From Ordospora colligata OC4 (taxonomy: Eukaryota > Microsporidia > Ordosporidae), in assembly GCF_000803265.1 (NCBI RefSeq), contig NW_014575394.1, positions 1-16,597 of the forward strand: DNA of 16,597 nt, read 5' to 3'. Below the pieces are notes generated by a model, which was given only the letters and a program-made list of their open reading frames with translations, was not told where the DNA came from and ran no database searches. Positions 16,454 to 16,597 of the stretch are shown here, in pieces. How positions within the stretch are numbered: position 1 is the first letter of the stretch; every line of letters starts with the position of its first letter. The position numbers and the translations under genes were made by a program.

Positions 16454-16597
16454 TAGAAAATCTATTGCATATCAACTTGAATTACACATTCAAATACAAT
16501 CCAACAGATAAACTTAATAACAACAATTAAAAACAATAAAACAATAAAACATCCACTAACCATTTTATTTTATCACTCAAATTCATGCATCATACAC
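16454..16597. other. Upstream region of the LRR gene
   Basis: This is AT-rich sequence that should carry the promoter of the LRR gene on the - strand. It has A-runs (T-runs on the coding strand). A 33-codon hydrophobic ORF at 16462-16563 on the - strand is out of frame with the LRR gene and is not called. Confidence 0.35.

Noticed and set aside
16462..16563. 33-aa hydrophobic - strand ORF upstream of the LRR gene
   Set aside because: It is short, T-rich, out of frame with the LRR gene and lacks a CCC motif. It could be an upstream ORF but chance is more likely.

Overview
The window reads as AT-rich nuclear DNA of a fungal-type intracellular parasite, most likely a microsporidian. The assignment is an inference. 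It rests on intronless genes and on a CCC (or GGG) triplet a few bases upstream of the ATG in five genes, which is a known microsporidian start-proximal signal. It also rests on a 23-residue leucine-rich-repeat (LRR) protein with a secretory-type N-terminus, and on several proteins with no family I recognise. The species cannot be named from the sequence.

Layout, left to right. Bases 1-210 are the 3' end of a membrane-protein gene whose start lies outside the window. Bases 437 to about 3760 hold a long, heavily decayed LRR gene on the + strand, with many frameshifts and at least two in-frame nonsense codons. A small intact gene of 53 aa lies on the - strand at 4013-4174. It is divergent from an intact 497-aa gene of unknown function with a C-terminal membrane segment (4323-5816). 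A doubtful 40-aa hydrophobic ORF follows at 5882-6004.

Bases 6042-9917 (- strand) encode an M1-family zinc aminopeptidase with all the diagnostic motifs. It is swollen to about 1290 aa by several Asn/Asp/Lys-rich insertions. Two intact multi-pass membrane proteins follow on the + strand (10469-11089 and 11732-12982), separated by spacers with short degenerate repeats. A second decayed gene occupies about 13382-15165. It contains a 316-aa open stretch of helical ELLN-type repeats followed, after a one-base slip, by an LRR. The last gene, on the - strand (15522-16445), is an intact LRR protein with a likely secretory N-terminus and six exact 23-residue repeats.

How it fits together: one conserved housekeeping-type enzyme sits among lineage-specific membrane and LRR genes, with broken LRR relatives on both sides. 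That is the pattern of a rapidly turning-over gene-family region, possibly subtelomeric, which is inference. I see no operon-like or defence-like system. The main points of interest are the decay of the LRR family, the inserted loops in the aminopeptidase, the unannotated 53-aa gene, and the start-proximal CCC signals, which fix starts that simple ORF calling would put at TTG codons.
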